Source: JAPWJZ01 sp966211335 (GTDB lineage Bacteria; Pseudomonadota; Alphaproteobacteria; Micavibrionales; UBA2020). Taken from it: a DNA stretch of 64,000 nucleotides. Shown here piece after piece: positions 64,000 to 64,000 of this stretch (the first letter of the stretch is position 1; every line of letters begins with the position of its first letter). The translations under genes and the position numbers were made by a program. Location: assembly GCA_966211335.1 (NCBI GenBank), contig CBIHNF010000001.1, forward strand, positions 682,001 through 746,000. The letters are read 5' to 3'. The notes under the pieces are model-generated. The model was not told where the DNA came from. It saw only the letters and a list, made by a program, of their open reading frames with translations, and ran no database searches.

Positions 64000-64000
64000 G

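Noticed and set aside
1..64000. CRISPR arrays, rRNA operons or transposase genes
   Set aside because: No regularly spaced repeats, no rRNA-like sequence and no transposase-like protein were found on reading both strands.

Overview
The window is a chromosomal segment of an alphaproteobacterium at roughly 60% GC. Lineage markers are an ALAS-type hemA (C4 heme pathway), a circularly permuted two-piece tmRNA gene, an alpha-type SspB, the hflK-hflC-degP order, and the secB / fxsA / Tim44-like / mltA neighbourhood. The pilus genes and adhesive prepilins would suit an attached or predatory lifestyle such as that of Micavibrio-like bacteria, but this placement is inference from gene content only.

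Left part (1-34 kb) is mostly housekeeping. It starts with a truncated DUF299 kinase/phosphorylase gene, then aroE, coaE, a DUF1223 gene and dnaQ. An AT-richer islet of three orphan genes follows (3.7-5.75 kb). After it come secB and fxsA on the minus strand and a Tim44-like gene, mltA and an FkbM methyltransferase on the plus strand. A second AT-rich islet (9.9-11.4 kb) is flanked by a duplicated 3' end of the FkbM gene. Next are a PfkB-family sugar kinase, hemA, ribF-lspA-DUF3035 and miaA-degP-hflC-hflK. These are followed by mrp/apbC, thyA-folB-folA and a DUF6782 metallopeptidase. The permuted ssrA, an aldose epimerase and sspB sit together. This part ends with a PhyH dioxygenase, an ABC-2 exporter, an HD-like protein, an ankyrin protein, a short CobT-like protein and a DUF2147-like protein.

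Centre and right (34.3-58.4 kb) is a nearly complete type IV pilus locus resembling the MSHA type. In order it holds the assembly ATPase, the platform protein, a PilM-PilN fusion, PilO-like and PilP-like proteins, an ABC ATPase, a membrane-anchored TPR protein with a 300-residue Ala/Pro linker, and prepilin peptidase. PilT, PilU, a lipoprotein secretin, an ABC permease with a partner protein and a membrane-embedded AraC regulator follow. Next are two tandem major pilins with essentially identical DNA. Facing them is a minus-strand operon of three large prepilins that share a common body. The largest carries an inserted SUEL/rhamnose-binding-lectin-like domain and C-terminal Cys-rich repeats. 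I infer these are tip adhesins, and they are the most novel part of the window.

Right end (58.5-64 kb) holds recR, a HAD pyrimidine 5'-nucleotidase, dapD and dapE in one minus-strand operon. A ferredoxin-reductase-like oxidoreductase and the C-terminal part of a gene with an LPD7-like domain complete the window. I found no rRNA, ordinary tRNA, CRISPR array or transposase gene.
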